Notes: generated from the letters alone by a model not told the origin. A stretch of 64,000 nt of DNA from Lysinibacillus sp. 2017 (GCF_003073375.1 NZ_CP029002.1:1660001-1724000); one strand, 5' to 3'; positions 14,652 through 24,045 are shown, counted from the stretch's first letter. Numbers and translations are program-made.

Positions 14652-17056
14652 TGTTTGATTTGAGAGCGATTGCATGGAAATTATGTAAGGCTGCAAAAAC
14701 GCATGTCATCACAAGTATCAGTATCATTGCCGTTTCAATCTGTTTAATCGTCACAATGGCCACGTATATTCATAATGCGAAAGCGACATTAGATGCCAAT
14801 ATTGATGCCATGTTTGGCGAAATGGATATACTCGCAGGCTACGATTACGGGCAAGGACAATATGTTTCATCTGAACTGTTTGAAACGGTGCAGGAGCTAC
14901 CAGAAGTGGATGCGATTTCGCCGGTTTCCCTTGAAATGACAGACATTAATGAATTATCAAATGTCTATACACTCGGAGTAGAAAACGATGCACTTGTAAA
15001 AAGCCGCTATCATTTTGAGCAGGATGTGACAGATGAAACCGTCATTATAAGTGAGTTGTTGGCGAAAACATTAACTGTAACAAAAGGAGATTCGGTCACG
15101 TTAAATGACAAGGTTTACACCGTAATTGAAGTGTTGCCTACAGCGATGGGCGCAGAGCCATTTAATATGGCATTCGTTCATAACGATGAATTAAAAGAGA
15201 GCGGTTTTGCAGCGTTGTTTATGCTTATTCAAACTGACGAAGTTGAAACAATAGCAAAGGCGTTACATACGTTTGATTCACAGCTCAGAATTGATATTGT
15301 GAATGATTATGATTTTGTCAAAATGAATTTACTGACTTTGCTTATTTTTGTGGTCGTATTATCTGTATTTGTCATACTCATTACTGCGCTATTATTGTTA
15401 TCAACAATGCAGCTGTTATTTACAAAACTAAAAGAGCAGCTCATGATATTACGCTCGCTTGGCGCATCTACTACACAAATTGCACAGCTTATTCGAATTC
15501 AGCTTGTTAGTATAGTCGCTTTAGGTTTAATTTCAGGCACGATGCTTAGTTTTGTAACCATTCATTTCGCTTTACCTCAGTTCATTAAATGGATGCAGTT
15601 ACCGGAAGCATCAACGGAATTTCCAATTGTTTTAGTGTTGGGTATAGTCTTTGGAATTGGCCTATTATTAACAGGCTATATGCTGATGCAAGTGCAAAAA
15701 GCTACGAATATTTTACCGCTACAAATCGTTAATGACACAGAACAGCGTATGTTTGTTTTAACGAAGTGGAAGATGATTGTTGTCGGAATTTTTGCAGTCA
15801 TGGCTTTACTTTTAGTATTAGGTGGACAGCTTGATCCAGGAGGCGGAACGGGAGCGTTGCAAATCCTTTTTGGCTCGCTATTATTGGCATTAACTGTGCT
15901 GTATTTAATTCCATTTGCCTTCCAGTGGCTATTAAAAGGTGTACTACGCCCAATTCGCATGATTTTCGGGAAGGAAGCCTATTTAGCGTGCCAGCAACTT
16001 ATTCCACAAATTCGTGTGAATATCAAAATTGTCCTTACACTAGTAGGCTTAGTTGTTATTTTAGTGTTTGGTTCATCGGTACTAAAATCGCTGCAGGCAA
16101 ATGATTTAGTGTATCTCGAGGAACGTTTTGAGGCACAGTACATTTTGACAAATTCCGCATCGGATATAGCGGTAAATAGCAATATTTTAACAGAGCTTGA
16201 GCAATTACCAAATACCGTAGTGAAACGTGTAAGAAGTTATGGGAATTCGCTGTCACTGTCGCTGTCAGCTGATGGGGAGATATTTAATTTCTTTGCGGTA
16301 AACTTGAGTGCATACGGAGTTGAGGGGGCAACAGAAAATAAAATTGTTATAACCGAAAAATTTGCTAACGCTGAAAATATTGCAATTGGTAATTTTATCA
16401 CACCGTATTTCTACGGGTATAGTTCTGGTTTCATGCAGCAGCAAGGAGCATTTGAAGTTGTCAAAATCATTGGAAAAGAAGAGTATTTAAACAACCATGC
16501 CTATATCGATTTATCCTCAGAATATGCCCGAAATCAATTACCATTGCGTGAAATCAAGCTCGATACAGTAGATAGAGGTCAGCTAGATCAGCTATTAAGT
16601 CGTTATCCAATGTTTCATTTGATAGAAAAGCAGGAAGCAATTGAACAATCAAATACGATGTTCTACCAGCGTTGGAGCCTATTTGTTGGAGTATTTTGTG
16701 TGTTACTTGTTACAACAACAATCGGCATTATTCAAACTTTAATGCATTTAATTTATACGAATCGTGCACAGTATACCATTCAACGTTTGCTCGGCCTTTC
16801 GCCAAATGGGTTAGTGAAATACTTATGTATGCAGGTTTTATGCTTTGTGTTGTATGGCTTAGTGACAGGTTTACTAATCGGCGCGTTATTAACGCGTCTG
16901 GTCGCTCTGATTGATAAGGGAGGACAAATTGCGTTTGATTTCGGAACGATTGGCTTAGTCAGTGCGGGACTCATTTTCGTATTACTCATTGTATTTGGGT
17001 TACAGGGGTATATGATTAGCAGACGCAAGCTTTCAGAGGAAATGGTGGAGCTTTGA
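14651..17056 (+). CDS. FtsX-family ABC transporter permease
   Basis: An 801-residue protein with an N-terminal membrane segment, an extracytoplasmic domain (about residues 40-220), three membrane segments (residues 230-340), further central segments, a second extracytoplasmic domain and a C-terminal FtsX triplet of segments. This duplicated MacB_PCD/FtsX layout is usual for Bacillales two-domain permeases that export peptides or drive envelope signalling. It overlaps the ATPase stop by one base, and a strong terminator follows. The sigma factor at 13319 probably drives both genes. Confidence 0.85.
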   Translation: MFDLRAIAWKLCKAAKTHVITSISIIAVSICLIVTMATYIHNAKATLDANIDAMFGEMDILAGYDYGQGQYVSSELFETVQELPEVDAISPVSLEMTDINELSNVYTLGVENDALVKSRYHFEQDVTDETVIISELLAKTLTVTKGDSVTLNDKVYTVIEVLPTAMGAEPFNMAFVHNDELKESGFAALFMLIQTDEVETIAKALHTFDSQLRIDIVNDYDFVKMNLLTLLIFVVVLSVFVILITALLLLSTMQLLFTKLKEQLMILRSLGASTTQIAQLIRIQLVSIVALGLISGTMLSFVTIHFALPQFIKWMQLPEASTEFPIVLVLGIVFGIGLLLTGYMLMQVQKATNILPLQIVNDTEQRMFVLTKWKMIVVGIFAVMALLLVLGGQLDPGGGTGALQILFGSLLLALTVLYLIPFAFQWLLKGVLRPIRMIFGKEAYLACQQLIPQIRVNIKIVLTLVGLVVILVFGSSVLKSLQANDLVYLEERFEAQYILTNSASDIAVNSNILTELEQLPNTVVKRVRSYGNSLSLSLSADGEIFNFFAVNLSAYGVEGATENKIVITEKFANAENIAIGNFITPYFYGYSSGFMQQQGAFEVVKIIGKEEYLNNHAYIDLSSEYARNQLPLREIKLDTVDRGQLDQLLSRYPMFHLIEKQEAIEQSNTMFYQRWSLFVGVFCVLLVTTTIGIIQTLMHLIYTNRAQYTIQRLLGLSPNGLVKYLCMQVLCFVLYGLVTGLLIGALLTRLVALIDKGGQIAFDFGTIGLVSAGLIFVLLIVFGLQGYMISRRKLSEEMVEL

Positions 17057-17120
17057 TATATTTCGGGCTTACTGTATATTTATCGGCTTTTCGATTTTTT
17101 CACGGTACGAACGACGAATG

Positions 17121-17160
17121 GTCAGCTAACTGAAATTTTTTTCAGTTAGCTGACTATTTT
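17121..17160 (+). terminator. Terminator of the sigma-ABC operon
   Basis: GTCAGCTAACTGAAA and TTTCAGTTAGCTGAC form a perfect 15-bp stem with a four-base loop, followed by TATTTT. Confidence 0.85.
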
Positions 17161-17251
17161 GCACATGTGGCTTGAATATTTTTTGACCAAGGCATGTACT
17201 AATGTATCTTTTACGCAAAAATGGGCCCTATTGAGTCCTACCAGATTTATG

Positions 17252-17302
17252 CGGATTTACAAAGTTAAGCAAATAATGTTCCGAAACGTGAACTACACCC
17301 TT
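17252..17302 (+). repeat. Degenerate first copy (R1) of the cassette repeat
   Basis: AGATTTATGCGG, then TTTACAAAG and AAATAATGTTCCGAAACG, resembles the left arm and core of the repeats found at 19148-29034, but the right half is missing. Directly after it, TTGTTAGA-TGTG-TCTAACAA (about 17310-17330) precedes an orphan AAGGAGGTG and a four-codon GTG frame, possibly a lost cassette. Confidence 0.4.
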
Positions 17303-17406
17303 GTTAGATGTGTCTAACAAGGAGGTGCATTTTAGTGAAAAGGATATAGGCAGTATTTGTCGAATTAAACCTATGTAGAAAAAATGTTTATTTGGAGTGA
17401 AATATT

Positions 17407-18717
17407 ATGGCTACATCAGAAAAAGTAAGGCAAATGTTAGATTCATATAACAAAAATGGATATTTAAATGGATCAATTCTTGTAGCATCTAAAGGGAATA
17501 TCCTTGAAAATAAAGGATTTGGTTATGCTAATATAGAACACGCTATACCTAATTCAAAATCAACTAAATACCGTATAGGATCACTTTCTAAAGCCTTTAC
17601 AGCTTATGCTATTTTTCAATTACTTGATAGAGGAAAATTAAATATAAACGATATGATTAGTAAATACATAGATAATTATCCGGTTGGAGAGAATATATCA
17701 ATTTATCATTGCTTAACTAATACATCTGGAATTCCGAATTATACTAGTTTTCGAGACTTTTGGTCTAGTACAATGCGGTTACCATCTTCTCTAAAACAAC
17801 TAATCGATACATTTAAAGATCAACCTTTAAACTTTAAACCCGGAGAACAATTTGAATATTCTAATTCTGGTTATGCTATTTTAACAGCTATCATTGAACA
17901 AGTGTCGGGTTTATCTTATTCGAATTATATGCGAGAGGAGATATTTATTCCTTTTGGAATGAAGAATACTGGTTGTGATGATGGTAGAAAGATAATACCC
18001 GAGTTGGCATCAGGTTATTCTTTATGGGAAGAGACAATTCACGCTGAATATACCGATATGTCATTTCCCTTAGGTTCTTATGGGCTATATTCCACGACAG
18101 AAGACTTGTATATCTGGGATCAAACATTAAAAAATTCTAATCTTTTGAATGATAATTTAATGACAAAAATGTTTACACCCCACTATTCTTCTTATGCATC
18201 TGGGTGGGTTGTATCTGAAATACTTAGTAGAAAATGTATACATCACTTTGGTGATTTAAGTGGCTATTGCAGTAGTTTTCTTCGATTTATTGATGAAGAA
18301 GTTACTGTAATCTTTTTAAGTAATTTGAATATTACTCCTGTATCGCATTTAACAAAAGAGGTAGCAAAAGTGGTTTTTGATGAAGAAGTTACCCTTCCAA
18401 GGCCATTAGAATCCATTCAATTAAAGAATCCCCCAAAAATAGTAGGTGAATATCAGTTTGAAAATGACCAAAGTAAAAAGGTGCATATCTCTGAAAAACT
18501 AAATGAACTATATTTGATAGCTCCAAAAATGTATGGTGTACTCTATAAATATAGACTGATTCCTGTTGAACAAGAATTATATAAAATAACTTTTTTAACT
18601 GAATATATAAATGAAAAAGTAATCCTTCATTATTCAAGAACTTCAGGAGAAATTGATTATATGCAATACATTGACCTGTATGGTGAGGAATACATATGTT
18701 ATCGCATTGAATTTTAA
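17407..18717 (+). CDS. Serine hydrolase, class C beta-lactamase/penicillin-binding fold
   Basis: A 436-residue protein without a signal peptide. The nucleophile motif SxxK is in IGSLSKAF (about residue 59), the second motif YxN in YSNSGY (about 155), and a HxG-like element in HFGDLSGY. The catalytic domain is followed by a roughly 100-residue beta-rich tail. Members of this broad family include esterases, D-amino peptidases and beta-lactamases; the substrate is not deducible. It is the first gene of the repeat-delimited region, with R1 before and R2 after. Confidence 0.85.
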   Translation: MATSEKVRQMLDSYNKNGYLNGSILVASKGNILENKGFGYANIEHAIPNSKSTKYRIGSLSKAFTAYAIFQLLDRGKLNINDMISKYIDNYPVGENISIYHCLTNTSGIPNYTSFRDFWSSTMRLPSSLKQLIDTFKDQPLNFKPGEQFEYSNSGYAILTAIIEQVSGLSYSNYMREEIFIPFGMKNTGCDDGRKIIPELASGYSLWEETIHAEYTDMSFPLGSYGLYSTTEDLYIWDQTLKNSNLLNDNLMTKMFTPHYSSYASGWVVSEILSRKCIHHFGDLSGYCSSFLRFIDEEVTVIFLSNLNITPVSHLTKEVAKVVFDEEVTLPRPLESIQLKNPPKIVGEYQFENDQSKKVHISEKLNELYLIAPKMYGVLYKYRLIPVEQELYKITFLTEYINEKVILHYSRTSGEIDYMQYIDLYGEEYICYRIEF

Positions 18718-18780
18718 GTACTATTAGAAGGCATGATACGAGTTGAAGTGGCTTATCAAGACATTAGTCGTGGATGGTAG

Positions 18781-18815
18781 ATATGGGGTCACTTCAACAC
18801 CGCTTTGGGAATATT
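18781..18815 (+). repeat. Cassette repeat R2 (right half)
   Basis: GGGGTCACTTCAACACCGC followed by TTTGGGAATATTTAAAGG matches the right half of R6. GTTGAAGTG at 18742-18750 is complementary to its CACTTCAAC. The left core (CGTTCCCAAA) is absent, so the copy is truncated or has been rearranged. Confidence 0.6.
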
Positions 18816-18894
18816 TAAAGGAATGAAATTCTATGTGTCGAAATAATTTAAATCTGTAATTTGAAGTTTTAGCAAAGAACGGTGGTTTAACATT

Positions 18895-19134
18895 ATGAAT
18901 ATTAAGACGGTTATTATTAGTTTTATCGTTATATATATATTGGTTAGCCTTCCAGCGATATTAGGGATTGGATATGTTATTGATTGGGTGCCAGAAGCGA
19001 CATTTCTACAAAAATTTAAGGGCTATGTGATTGAAGGATTTACAAATAACTACCTTTTCAAAATAGTAATTTCAATAATAGTCAGTGTTATATTTAGCTT
19101 TTTTCTACAAAAACGTAACGTTAAGTTGGATTAA
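18895..19134 (+). CDS. Small two-segment membrane protein
   Basis: A 79-residue protein with two hydrophobic segments (about residues 5-27 and 52-72) and a basic C-terminus (LQKRNVKLD). The ribosome site is weak (AACGGTGG, 7 bases before ATG). No family was recognised. It is a single-gene unit bounded by repeats R2 and R3. Confidence 0.6.
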   Translation: MNIKTVIISFIVIYILVSLPAILGIGYVIDWVPEATFLQKFKGYVIEGFTNNYLFKIVISIIVSVIFSFFLQKRNVKLD

Positions 19135-19147
19135 GACATTTATTCAA

Positions 19148-19197
19148 GCTATACAAAATAACGTTACCAAACGTAAATTAGACGCGTATTTGGTAAC
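19148..19197 (+). repeat. Cassette repeat R3
   Basis: The left arm CTATACAAAATAAC leads into GTTACCAAA (19163-19171), paired with TTTGGTAAC (19189-19197) around a 17-base centre unlike that of other copies. Conserved ends with a private centre are the hallmark of this repeat family. Confidence 0.75.
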
Positions 19198-19266
19198 TAT
19201 CTAACTTCATAGTTACATTATTTGGTATATTATTTTTAATTAAAACTATTTAGAAAGAGGAATATA

Positions 19267-19647
19267 ATGAGCCTTTATCGTTATTTTGCTTCAAAAAATC
19301 CCTTACCGACTGTTATAAATTTAGAATACCATTTTGGGGAACAGTTTGAAGTTCTTCCTTGTAGAAAAAATCCTCCTATCGCATCAGGGGGGCAAATTCA
19401 AAAGCCTAATATCTACAAAGTGAGAGGGAATATAAATGAAACGTTTTTAGATCAACTTGTTGACTATATTAAGGAGAATGTTGAAGAACAAAACCGAGTT
19501 GAATTTTGGGCAATATGGCACAGTGAAAAAGTACCTTCTAAAAACATACATCGAATAAATCCACAGCAAGTAACGATTGAAGATTTACGATTCTTACATA
19601 ACAATGAAAATAGCTGCATTAAATTTTTCCCAAAAAATAAAAAGTAG
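19267..19647 (+). CDS. Hypothetical protein, 126 aa
   Basis: A soluble protein starting MSLYRYFASKNPLP, seven bases after AGAAAGAGG. It contains an acidic helix (FLDQLVDYIKENVEEQNRVE) followed by FWAIWHSEK. No domain was recognised and there is no signal or membrane segment. It is a single-gene unit between R3 and the convergent VOC gene. Confidence 0.65.
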   Translation: MSLYRYFASKNPLPTVINLEYHFGEQFEVLPCRKNPPIASGGQIQKPNIYKVRGNINETFLDQLVDYIKENVEEQNRVEFWAIWHSEKVPSKNIHRINPQQVTIEDLRFLHNNENSCIKFFPKNKK

Positions 19648-19735
19648 CCTTCTTGAAGTTCAAATGAGGGATATATGTTTCCAACGTCGCTTTGGGTGCA
19701 TTTTTTAAATTAATAAAATAGGTCAATTGAAGATA

Positions 19736-19767
19736 AAATAAAAAAGGTTCAACAAATTTGTTGAACT
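19736..19767 (-). terminator. Terminator of the VOC gene
   Basis: GTTCAACAAATTTGTTGAAC (19747-19766) is a perfect 20-base palindrome. Read on the minus strand it is followed by CCTTTTTT, fitting termination of the VOC gene whose stop is at 19775. Confidence 0.75.
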
Positions 19768-19774
19768 TAACTGG

Positions 19775-20143
19775 TTATACATTTTCAAATTGAAGGTATT
19801 CTAAAATATTTCCGAATGGGTCAGTGAAACTAATATATTTTCCTGGGGGACAATCAGTTGGTTCTTCTATTATAAAATTCACGTCTTTTTCTTTTAAGGA
19901 TTTGACCGTCTCAAAAATATTATCTGTTTGCAAACCTAATACAACTCTTGAAGTTTTATTATCTTGATTGTAAGTTACATTATCATTCTCTTCTAAAATA
20001 ATTGGTAACTCGCCATGTACAAGTGAAGCAATATTAGGACCGTATTGCTTGTTTAGTTCAAAACCTAAAGTATTGGTATAAAAGTCAATCGCTTGATTTA
20101 GATTTGGTACGTAAATACTTATAACACAAACTTTATTAACCAC
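19775..20143 (-). CDS. VOC-family (glyoxalase/bleomycin-resistance-like) protein
   Basis: A 122-residue protein with paired beta-alpha-beta-beta-beta modules. The start VCVISIYVPNLNQAIDFYTN and the end FTDPFGNILEYLQF are classic VOC signatures; the C-terminal Glu (LEY) is a usual metal ligand. Such proteins isomerise, cleave or bind small molecules; the specific role is unknown. It is one of only two minus-strand units in the repeat region. GGTGGGAT precedes its start on the minus strand. Confidence 0.85.
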   Translation of the reverse strand: MVNKVCVISIYVPNLNQAIDFYTNTLGFELNKQYGPNIASLVHGELPIILEENDNVTYNQDNKTSRVVLGLQTDNIFETVKSLKEKDVNFIIEEPTDCPPGKYISFTDPFGNILEYLQFENV

Positions 20144-20180
20144 TTTATCCCACCTTTTGTTTATTGTGGTTAAATTATAC

Positions 20181-20430
20181 TTTATAAAGCATACAAAATA
20201 AACCTAATAAACGTTGCCAAATGACAATTTGGGAGCACTTCAAACACCGAAAAACACTAATTTAACAGTATTTGTCGGTGTTTTTTATAGAAAATAAGGC
20301 TCTGAGACGCTGTGAAAATTATTCTAAAGAGGACTGTTCGATCCCACTTGTTCTGAATGGCTGTAACATATAAATAGACTCTCAAAGAATTGTTACCAAA
20401 CGACGGTTTGGAGACATTCTACTTCAATTA
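20181..20430 (+). repeat. Cassette repeat R4, long double form
   Basis: The left arm TTTATAAAGCATACAAAATA and core CGTTGCCAAAT-GACA-ATTTGGGAG (about 20212-20233) are followed by a terminator-like hairpin (AACACCGA/TCGGTGTT plus T run, 20243-20287). Next come a roughly 75-bp block (20286-20361) nearly identical to 25850-25926 and a second core, GTTACCAAAC-GAC-GGTTTGGAGAC, ending CTTCAATTA. It is the same composite as R9, with no ORF between its two cores. Confidence 0.75.
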
Positions 20431-20476
20431 CCTTAATTAAATATATGGTAAAATTGTACAAAAGGAGGTTTTTTAA

Positions 20477-21409
20477 TTGTTTAATGAAATGAAAGATATG
20501 ATTAATCATTTGGAAGATACAGAATTAAAATCATTATTACTTTAAGTCTTTTTGCATATGCAAACTGTTGAGGAGAGAAAAGGCTATTCAGAGCAGCAAT
20601 TCTTTTTAGATATAAAAAATACATATAACGACCTGTTAGCATATAAAAAAAATCAAGCTAGTGTCGATCAAACACAATTTCACACGACGCATATTGTATT
20701 TGATGATTCACCTGCTGGTTGTTTAAAAATCGCTTTAAAAGAGTCTGATTTAATGCAACAAGAAAACATATTTAACTTTTCCGATTTATTTTCAATAGGT
20801 CCGATTTGGAACTTACATGCCGTAGAAGGAATCAATAATCGATACGAGTGGTTACGTACACATATAAGCATGGATGATGAAGTGCTATTCAATTATGAAG
20901 ACAACTTTAAACAAAATCTATTAACGATTGAACAAATGCCAAAGCATCACCAAGTTGTGATTTGGGCTGGAGAAAATGCACATGAACAAACGGCTTTGCG
21001 ATTTATGCTCTATGTATTAAAAGAAAAAACAAAAACGATATTGTGATGATCAATATAAATGAAGCCTATAAAACGCATTTTGAACGACCTGAAATTGATT
21101 TTACCCCACGACATATGGGTGAACTTTCAGCGAAGCAATTACAACAAATGCATGAAAACAAGAAAAATTGGCATGCACTAACACAATCAGAACGTAAAGC
21201 ATTCGAACAACAATGGGAGCGACTATGTGTCGAGAAAGAAGCTTTGCGAATCTGGCAATAGAATCATTGGCGAAGTAATGGGTCATTTAAATCAATATAT
21301 TGGCGACCAATTTATCCAGTATCGCGTCATACGCTTAATCATGAATGGCGTATTGGACATGGAAGGTGTGCCGACAGCAATGCGATACTATAGCATTAAA
21401 ATTAAATAA
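20477..21409 (+). pseudogene. Decayed DUF1835/DUF3658-domain gene
   Basis: Three collinear pieces of one protein can be read. A TTG start at 20477 after AAAGGAGG gives MFNEMKDMINHLEDTELKS and then hits TAA (20543-20545). The same frame continues as 20552-21046 (HTTHIVFDDSPAGCLKIALK, then IFNFSDLFSIGPIWNL), typical of DUF1835. A frameshift at about 21043 leads to PRHMGELSAKQLQ to 21261, and a second at about 21255 to IIGEVMGHLNQYIGDQF, ending 21409. One nonsense codon and two frameshifts make a functional product unlikely, unless these are assembly errors. Confidence 0.8.
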
Positions 21410-21452
21410 TACATTAGCTTCCTAGCCTAGATGGCAACTGTTATTTCAAAAA

Positions 21453-21495
21453 TCGTTCCTAAACACCGCTTTGGGGACGTTTTTCTTCAATTAAC
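21453..21495 (+). repeat. Cassette repeat R5 (short form)
   Basis: CGTTCCTAAA-CACCGC-TTTGGGGACG is followed by TTTTTCTTCAATTAACGAG. The cores pair with two mismatches, and the centre retains the CACCGC found in R2. No left arm is recognisable. Confidence 0.7.
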
Positions 21496-21557
21496 GAGAT
21501 AGTAGTTCAACAATAAAATAGTATAATTTATAATAAATGGGATTTTAGGGGGATTAG

Positions 21558-21977
21558 ATGAATTTTAAGAAACCAGCAGGATTTGGTATAAGATTTGTAG
21601 CAAGTATTATAGATTTTTTAATTATTTCGTCAATATTTGGAATCGTATTTTACATGATAAACGGTAATTATTCTATCGAACAGACCGAAGAATTCACTTT
21701 TCAAGCATTATATACCTTGTATTTGACCATTACTCCTATTTTGTGGGGTGGATACGTAATCGGCAAGAAAATTTGTAAGGTTAAAATAAAGCGTTTTAAC
21801 GATGATGAGAACCCTACAATACTCAATATGATTATGAGAGAAGTGGTTGGTAAATATATCATTGTATTAGCTACCTTTGGAATATCAGTATTGGTCAGTG
21901 GACTTATGGTTATCTTACGAGAAGACAAGAGAGCCATTCATGATTTCATTGGCGGGACTTATGTTAATAAAGAATAA
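21558..21977 (+). CDS. RDD-family membrane protein
   Basis: A 139-residue protein with the RDD pattern: a first segment beginning FGIRFVASIIDFLIIS (Arg and Asp), a second segment, a conserved basic loop (GKKICKVKIKRF), and a last segment ending DKRAIHDFIGGTYV. RDD proteins are small multi-pass membrane proteins, some linked to ion or compatible-solute transport. The ATG follows AGGGGG. It is a single-gene unit between R5 and R6. Confidence 0.85.
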   Translation: MNFKKPAGFGIRFVASIIDFLIISSIFGIVFYMINGNYSIEQTEEFTFQALYTLYLTITPILWGGYVIGKKICKVKIKRFNDDENPTILNMIMREVVGKYIIVLATFGISVLVSGLMVILREDKRAIHDFIGGTYVNKE

Positions 21978-21987
21978 ATTTTTCTTT

Positions 21988-22138
21988 CACTAACAGATGC
22001 TCTAGTACAACAACGATTTATAAAACATACAAATCCATATAAAATAACGTTCCCAAATAAAAGTTAGGTAATCAATAACCATGTCTAACTTTTAGGGTTC
22101 ACTTCAACATCGCTTTGGGAAGGTTATGCTTAATTAAA
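21988..22138 (+). repeat. Cassette repeat R6 (most complete copy)
   Basis: CACTAACAG, CGATTTATAAAACATACAAA, the left core CGTTCCCAAA (22048-22057), the inner pair AGTTAG/CTAACT, GGTTCACTTCAACATCGC and the right core TTTGGGAAGGTT (22114-22125), then CTTAATTAAA. Outer and inner arms both pair, giving a long bulged hairpin. R9 and R14 share its centre almost exactly. Confidence 0.8.
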
Positions 22139-22181
22139 TTATTATGAACTCCAAATCTTGAATATTAAGAGGTGAGCTATA

Positions 22182-22526
22182 TTGATAGAGTTAAAAACAA
22201 CACTTTTAAACTTAGAAAAGCAACTAATGTATTATCGATTACACGATTTTGAAACGATTCTATCCGAAGATTTTATTGAGTTTGGAACGTCGGGGAAAGT
22301 ATATGATAAGACATCACAATTAAGTTTCGTAAATGAAAAAGGATTAACCGAAATTCCATTTATAATTACGAATTTTTATGTAAATTTATTATCGGAGAAC
22401 ATTGCACATATAACTTATCAAACAGAATCAATAGTTGAGGGTTCCAAAACATTAAGAAGTTCTATTTGGCGATATGAAAATACACGTTGGTATCTGTATT
22501 TTCATCAGGGAACACGTACTCTTTAA
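22182..22526 (+). CDS. DUF4440/NTF2-like protein
   Basis: A 114-residue single cystatin/NTF2-fold protein. Residues such as ILSEDFIEFGTSGKVYDK and the end LRSSIWRYENTRWYLYFHQG are typical of DUF4440. It starts at a TTG after GAGGTGAGC. Family members bind small ligands or act in unknown resistance functions. A paralogue follows after 85 bases with no repeat between, so the two form one unit between R6 and R7. Confidence 0.82.
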   Translation: MIELKTTLLNLEKQLMYYRLHDFETILSEDFIEFGTSGKVYDKTSQLSFVNEKGLTEIPFIITNFYVNLLSENIAHITYQTESIVEGSKTLRSSIWRYENTRWYLYFHQGTRTL

Positions 22527-22610
22527 ATTATAGTTGTAAATTGAATGAATAATCTAAATAAATATAAATGCAAGTTTGGGTAATAATTATGAAAAGAAAA
22601 GGTGAAATAG

Positions 22611-22976
22611 ATGCGGGAATTTTCTTCGATAGAGAAACAACTCTTCGAATTAGAAAAAAAATTATTAGAACCTGAAGTTCGTAGTTCAAAAGCTGAATTA
22701 TGTAAGTTACTGGCGGAAAGTTTTTTTGAATTCGGAAGTTCGGGTAAAGTGCTGTATAAAGATGAAAATATTAATGAAATACAACTTAGTGAAGTACAAA
22801 TGAGTTTAAGTGATTTTGAAATTCATCCATTATCAGAGGAAATTATTTTAACAACTTATAAAATTTATAATAAGTTAAACCAACAATCTTCTTTACGTAG
22901 TTCAATATGGAAATTAGTTGATGGACATTGGAAAATGCATTTTCATCAGGGTACAAAAATACCTTCTTCACTTTAA
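22611..22976 (+). CDS. DUF4440/NTF2-like protein, tandem paralogue
   Basis: A 121-residue protein aligned with its upstream neighbour through the DUF4440 signatures LLAESFFEFGSSGKVLYKDE and SLRSSIWKLVDGHWKMHFHQ. AAAGGTG precedes the ATG. The pair is probably an old tandem duplication, since identity is moderate. The ligand and role are unknown. Confidence 0.82.
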   Translation: MREFSSIEKQLFELEKKLLEPEVRSSKAELCKLLAESFFEFGSSGKVLYKDENINEIQLSEVQMSLSDFEIHPLSEEIILTTYKIYNKLNQQSSLRSSIWKLVDGHWKMHFHQGTKIPSSL

Positions 22977-22992
22977 TTTTTATTTAATTAAA

Positions 22993-23075
22993 CGATTTAT
23001 AAAGTATACAATTGCAATCAATAAAACGTTCCCAAATCAAAGCTTGGTAACATTTTTCATTCAATTTTCACGAAA
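22993..23075 (+). repeat. Cassette repeat R7
   Basis: CGATTTATAAAGTATACAAT, then ATAAAACGTTCCCAA and TTGGTAACATT with the short centre ATCAAAGC, and CATTCAATTTTCACG at the right. The following 195 bases up to the CPBP gene hold only a TGCAGCAA/TTTGCTGCA hairpin (about 23105-23131). Confidence 0.75.
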
Positions 23076-23273
23076 GGAACCATCCTCACTTTCATTTTCT
23101 GTGGTGCAGCAATGTTGTTTTGCTGCATGGATAGCTAGCTGTGGACTTTGTCAATTTAAAATAATTTATTTACAAAAATATGGAACTTAAAATTATTTCA
23201 ATCGTATTTAAGTAATAAGTTTATTGAAGTTATGAATGTAGAATAGATTATTGATTATAAAGGAGCGTGAAAA

Positions 23274-23882
23274 ATGATAATTAATTTGTTAATTAGTGCA
23301 ATTTTCCAAGTATTGCTTTTTTCAATATTTCCATTCGTTTGGTGGCTGGTTACTGCTAGAAAAGAAACTAGGTTCTTAACTTGGTTAGGAATTAAAAAAA
23401 TAAAAATAAGAAACAATCAAACGTATATGGCTTTATTTTTATTCATTATTATTATTTTAGTAATACCCGCTTATATAGCAATTAATTTTTATATCGATGA
23501 ATCGGCAATGGCAACCTCACAGTTTACAGGTAAAGGGATTTCAGCATTTATCCCAGCTTTAATCTATGCCTTTTTGCAAACTGGACTATCAGAAGAATTA
23601 TTTTTCCGTGGTTTTCTAGCTAAAAGATTAATAAATAAATTCGGTTTTCAACTCGGTAATTCTATACAGGGTTTTCTATTTGGATTAATGCATGGTGCAA
23701 TTTTTATGATGCTACTCAATCCAATACAACTAATAATTATTATTCTAATTACTGGAATTGGAGGATATTTGCTTGGCTGGATAAATGAGAAGCAATCAAA
23801 CGGTTCAATTATTTCAAGTTGGCTAATACACGGGATTGTTAATACAATCTCTTCCACTTTGGCTTTATTTAATTTGTTGTAA
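23274..23882 (+). CDS. CPBP-family intramembrane glutamic endopeptidase
   Basis: A 202-residue membrane protein with about six segments and the CPBP (Abi) motifs: EELFFRGFLAKRL (EExxxR, about residue 115), GLMHG (second motif His) and WLIHGIVNT (third motif). Members act like type II CAAX proteases and are common in bacteriocin immunity loci; the substrate here is unknown. GGAGCGTG precedes the ATG. It is a single-gene unit between R7 and R8. Confidence 0.88.
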   Translation: MIINLLISAIFQVLLFSIFPFVWWLVTARKETRFLTWLGIKKIKIRNNQTYMALFLFIIIILVIPAYIAINFYIDESAMATSQFTGKGISAFIPALIYAFLQTGLSEELFFRGFLAKRLINKFGFQLGNSIQGFLFGLMHGAIFMMLLNPIQLIIIILITGIGGYLLGWINEKQSNGSIISSWLIHGIVNTISSTLALFNLL

Positions 23883-23895
23883 TGATATATTTTAG

Positions 23896-24045
23896 TGCTA
23901 CAAGCATTCATAACGTATACATAAACAGACCTAATAACGTTCCCAAATGAAACTTTTGGAACATTCAGGTGAGCAGCTAGGACATCTTCTTGTCTTAGCT
24001 GCTTTTCTTCCCCCATCGCTTTGGAGAATTTTTTATTCAACTAGC
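23896..24045 (+). repeat. Cassette repeat R8 with embedded terminator
   Basis: The left arm CGTATACATAAACAGACC and core GTTCCCAAAT-GAAAC-TTTTGGAAC are followed by a hairpin, AGCAGCTAGGACA/TGTCTTAGCTGCT with TTTTC (23974-24007). A right part CATCGC-TTTGGAGAATTTTTTATTCAAC ends the copy. The terminator occupies the variable centre, as in R4 and R9. Confidence 0.7.

Noticed and set aside
16672-17028. Overlapping ORFs on both strands near the end of the FtsX permease
   Set aside because: They have no ribosome sites, and the permease frame is continuous with clear membrane segments.
22918-23190. 90-codon frame overlapping the end of the second DUF4440 gene
   Set aside because: It runs out of frame through repeat R7, has no ribosome site and no recognisable protein character.
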